From Micromonospora sp. R77 (GTDB lineage Bacteria > Actinomycetota > Actinomycetes > Mycobacteriales > Micromonosporaceae), in NCBI RefSeq assembly GCF_022747945.1, contig NZ_JALDST010000001.1, forward strand, positions 5,084,001 to 5,148,000: a DNA stretch of 64,000 nt. Direction: 5' to 3'. The notes beneath the pieces are model-generated. The model was not told the DNA's origin. It worked only from the letters and a program-made list of their open reading frames with translations, and searched no databases. Below, in pieces: positions 62,415 to 64,000 of this stretch. The position numbers were made by a program, and so were the translations under genes. How positions within the stretch are numbered: position 1 is the stretch's first letter; each line of letters begins with the position of its first letter.

Positions 62415-64000
62415 CTAACGGGAGTCGGACGTGCCGGTGGTGGAAGCGACGGCGGCCCGCCCGGCGGCCAGCCGGGCGATCGGCACCCGGTACGGCGAGC
62501 AGGAGACGTAGTCCAGGCCGGCATCGGCGAAGAACGCCACCGAGTCCGGGTCGCCGCCGTGTTCCCCGCACACCCCGACGGTCAGCCCGGGGCGGGTGGC
62601 CCGGCCCTCCTGGACGGCCAGCCGGATCAACCGGCCGACGCCCCGCGCGTCGATCGTCTCGAACGGCGACACCGGGAAGATGCCGCGCTCCAGGTAGGTG
62701 CTGAAGAACGAGCCCTCCACGTCGTCGCGGGAGAACGCCCACGCGGTCTGGGTGAGGTCGTTGGTGCCGAACGAGAAGAAGTGCGCCTCGGCGGCGATCT
62801 CCCCGGCGGTCAGCGCCGCCCGGGGCACCTCGATCATCGTGCCGATCGGGATCTCCGGCGCCCCGTCGACGGTGGCGAGGACGCGTTCCGCCTCGTCCCG
62901 CACCGCAACCAGTTCCCGCACGTCACCGACGAGCGGGACCATGATCTCCGGTCGGGGGTCGCCGCCGGCCCGGATCCGCTGCGCCGCCGCCTCGGCGACC
63001 GCCCGGACCTGCATGGCGAACAGTCCGGGCACCACCAGGCCGAGCCGCACCCCGCGCAGCCCCAGCATCGGGTTGGCCTCGTGCATCCGGCGCACCGCCG
63101 CCAGCAGCGTCGCGTCCCGGCCGGGGTCCTGACCGAGCGCCTCGGCGCGGGCCACCCGGGCGGTCAGCTCCTCAAGCGGCGGCAGGAACTCGTGCAGCGG
63201 CGGGTCGAGCAGCCGAATCGTCACCGGCAGCCCGTCCATCGCGGCGAGGATGCCGACGAAGTCGGTCCGCTGCAACGGCAGCAGCGCGTCCAGCGCGGCG
63301 GTCAGCTCGTCCGGACCGTCGGCCAGGATCAGCCGCTCCACCAGCTCCCGCCGTTCGCCGAGGAACATGTGCTCGGTGCGGCACAGCCCGATGCCGGTGG
63401 CACCGAACCGGTACGCCCGCCGGGCGTCGTCGGGGGTGTCCGCGTTCGCCCGGACCCCCAGCTTGCGCACCTGGTCGGCGTGACCGAGCAGCCGGTGCAC
63501 GGCGGCGACCAGCGGGTCCGCCTCTCCGCTCAGCTCGCCGGCCAGGTAGCGGGCCACCGGGGAGGGCTGCACCGGCACCTCGCCGGGATAGATCCGGCCG
63601 GTGGTCCCGTCGATCGAGATGACGTCGCCGGCCCGGACCACCCGGTCGCCGACGGTGAACTCGCCGCGGTCGGGGTCGATGTCGAGCGCGTCCGCGCCGC
63701 AGACGCAGGTCCGGCCCATGCCCCGGGCCACCACGGCGGCGTGCGAGGTCTTCCCGCCGCGCGAGGTGAGCACCCCCTGCGCGGCGATCATGCCGGGCAG
63801 GTCGTCCGGGTTGGTCTCCCGGCGGACCAGGATCACCGGGTCGGTGGCCGCCGCGGCGGCGGCCGAGTCGAAGACCACCCGCCCGACGGCGGCACCCGGC
63901 GAGGCGGCGACCCCGACCGCGAGCGGCGCCGGCGCGGCGGCCGGGTCGAAGGCGGGGAACATCAGCTGCGCGAGCTGCCCGCCGGTGACCCGCAGCAGCG
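62415..64000 (-). CDS. ppdK: Pyruvate, phosphate dikinase, C-terminal part
   Basis: Interconverts pyruvate and phosphoenolpyruvate. The gene runs off the window end on the minus strand; about 528 C-terminal residues are seen. They contain the end of the nucleotide domain (VTGGQLAQLMFPAFDP), the swivelling phosphohistidine domain LTSRGGKTSHAAVVARGMGR, and the PEP-binding barrel with GLCRTEHMFLGERR, RLLDPPLHEFLP, MIEVPRAALTAGEIA, FFSFGTNDLTQTAWAFSRDD and VCGEHGGDPDSVAFF with the catalytic cysteine. It is 13 bases from the small membrane protein gene. PPDK is also in mycobacterial hypoxia regulons. Confidence 0.96.
   Translation of the reverse strand, partial: LLRVTGGQLAQLMFPAFDPAAAPAPLAVGVAASPGAAVGRVVFDSAAAAAATDPVILVRRETNPDDLPGMIAAQGVLTSRGGKTSHAAVVARGMGRTCVCGADALDIDPDRGEFTVGDRVVRAGDVISIDGTTGRIYPGEVPVQPSPVARYLAGELSGEADPLVAAVHRLLGHADQVRKLGVRANADTPDDARRAYRFGATGIGLCRTEHMFLGERRELVERLILADGPDELTAALDALLPLQRTDFVGILAAMDGLPVTIRLLDPPLHEFLPPLEELTARVARAEALGQDPGRDATLLAAVRRMHEANPMLGLRGVRLGLVVPGLFAMQVRAVAEAAAQRIRAGGDPRPEIMVPLVGDVRELVAVRDEAERVLATVDGAPEIPIGTMIEVPRAALTAGEIAAEAHFFSFGTNDLTQTAWAFSRDDVEGSFFSTYLERGIFPVSPFETIDARGVGRLIRLAVQEGRATRPGLTVGVCGEHGGDPDSVAFFADAGLDYVSCSPYRVPIARLAAGRAAVASTTGTSDSR

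Overview
The window is about 73% G+C, uses many GTG starts and GTGA/ATGA gene overlaps, and carries actinobacterial marker genes (mihF, an actinobacterial-type PriA, PyrF of the type 2 family, Septum_form lipoproteins). The gene order carB-pyrD...pyrF-mihF-gmk-rpoZ-coaBC-metK-priA...def-fmt-rsmB and the overall style point to a filamentous actinomycete of the Micromonosporaceae, probably Micromonospora or a close relative. This is inference from gene content; no database was searched.

Region 1 (1-17.7 kb, all +) is a housekeeping run: end of carB, pyrD, bioA, pyrF, mihF, a guanylate-kinase-like gene that has lost its active-site residues, rpoZ, coaBC, metK, a heavily frameshifted priA, a kinase/ParB-like fusion, a cytochrome P450, def, fmt and rsmB. 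Region 2 (17.7-24.3 kb) has a TetR regulator with twin palindromes, a secreted M28 aminopeptidase, two tandem septum-formation lipoproteins on the minus strand, rpe and a receiver-GGDEF-like protein. Region 3 (24.3-31.6 kb) is a riboflavin operon under an FMN riboswitch (ribD, ribE, a PnuC/RibM-type transporter, ribBA, ribH), then hisE, hisG, a DUF606-type transporter and a PH-domain protein. Region 4 (31.6-38.1 kb) is infC-rpmI-rplT behind a long structured leader, with a likely AUC start for infC, then an rRNA methyltransferase and pheST behind a possible leader peptide.

Region 5 (38.1-49.2 kb) has a secreted GH64 beta-1,3-glucanase divergent from the complete arginine operon argCJBDFRGH. 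The divergent promoter region holds a GAGAGCGCTCTC operator and ArgR-like boxes. Two 60-bp repeats sit between argJ and argB, and a related one forms the end of argB. Region 6 (49.2-52.7 kb) has a MmcQ/YjbR protein, an HTH protein, a 3-methyladenine glycosylase and a luciferase-like monooxygenase with its FMN reductase.

Region 7 (52.8-64 kb) looks like a hypoxia or dormancy island: two tandem-domain universal stress proteins, a cation P-type ATPase, Hsp20, a cyclic-nucleotide-binding-domain protein, pyruvate formate-lyase and its activase, a small membrane protein and pyruvate phosphate dikinase (cut by the window end). Three similar GGGAC-N4-GNCCC palindromes lie in its promoter regions and resemble DosR/DevR boxes.

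About 19 single-base indels interrupt otherwise conserved reading frames (ten in priA; one or two each in fmt, rsmB, ribD, the DNA glycosylase, both universal stress proteins, the ATPase and a small membrane protein). Nearly all sit in G/C runs and the protein sequence continues in the new frame, so sequencing error is the leading explanation. No tRNA, rRNA, CRISPR array or insertion sequence was seen.
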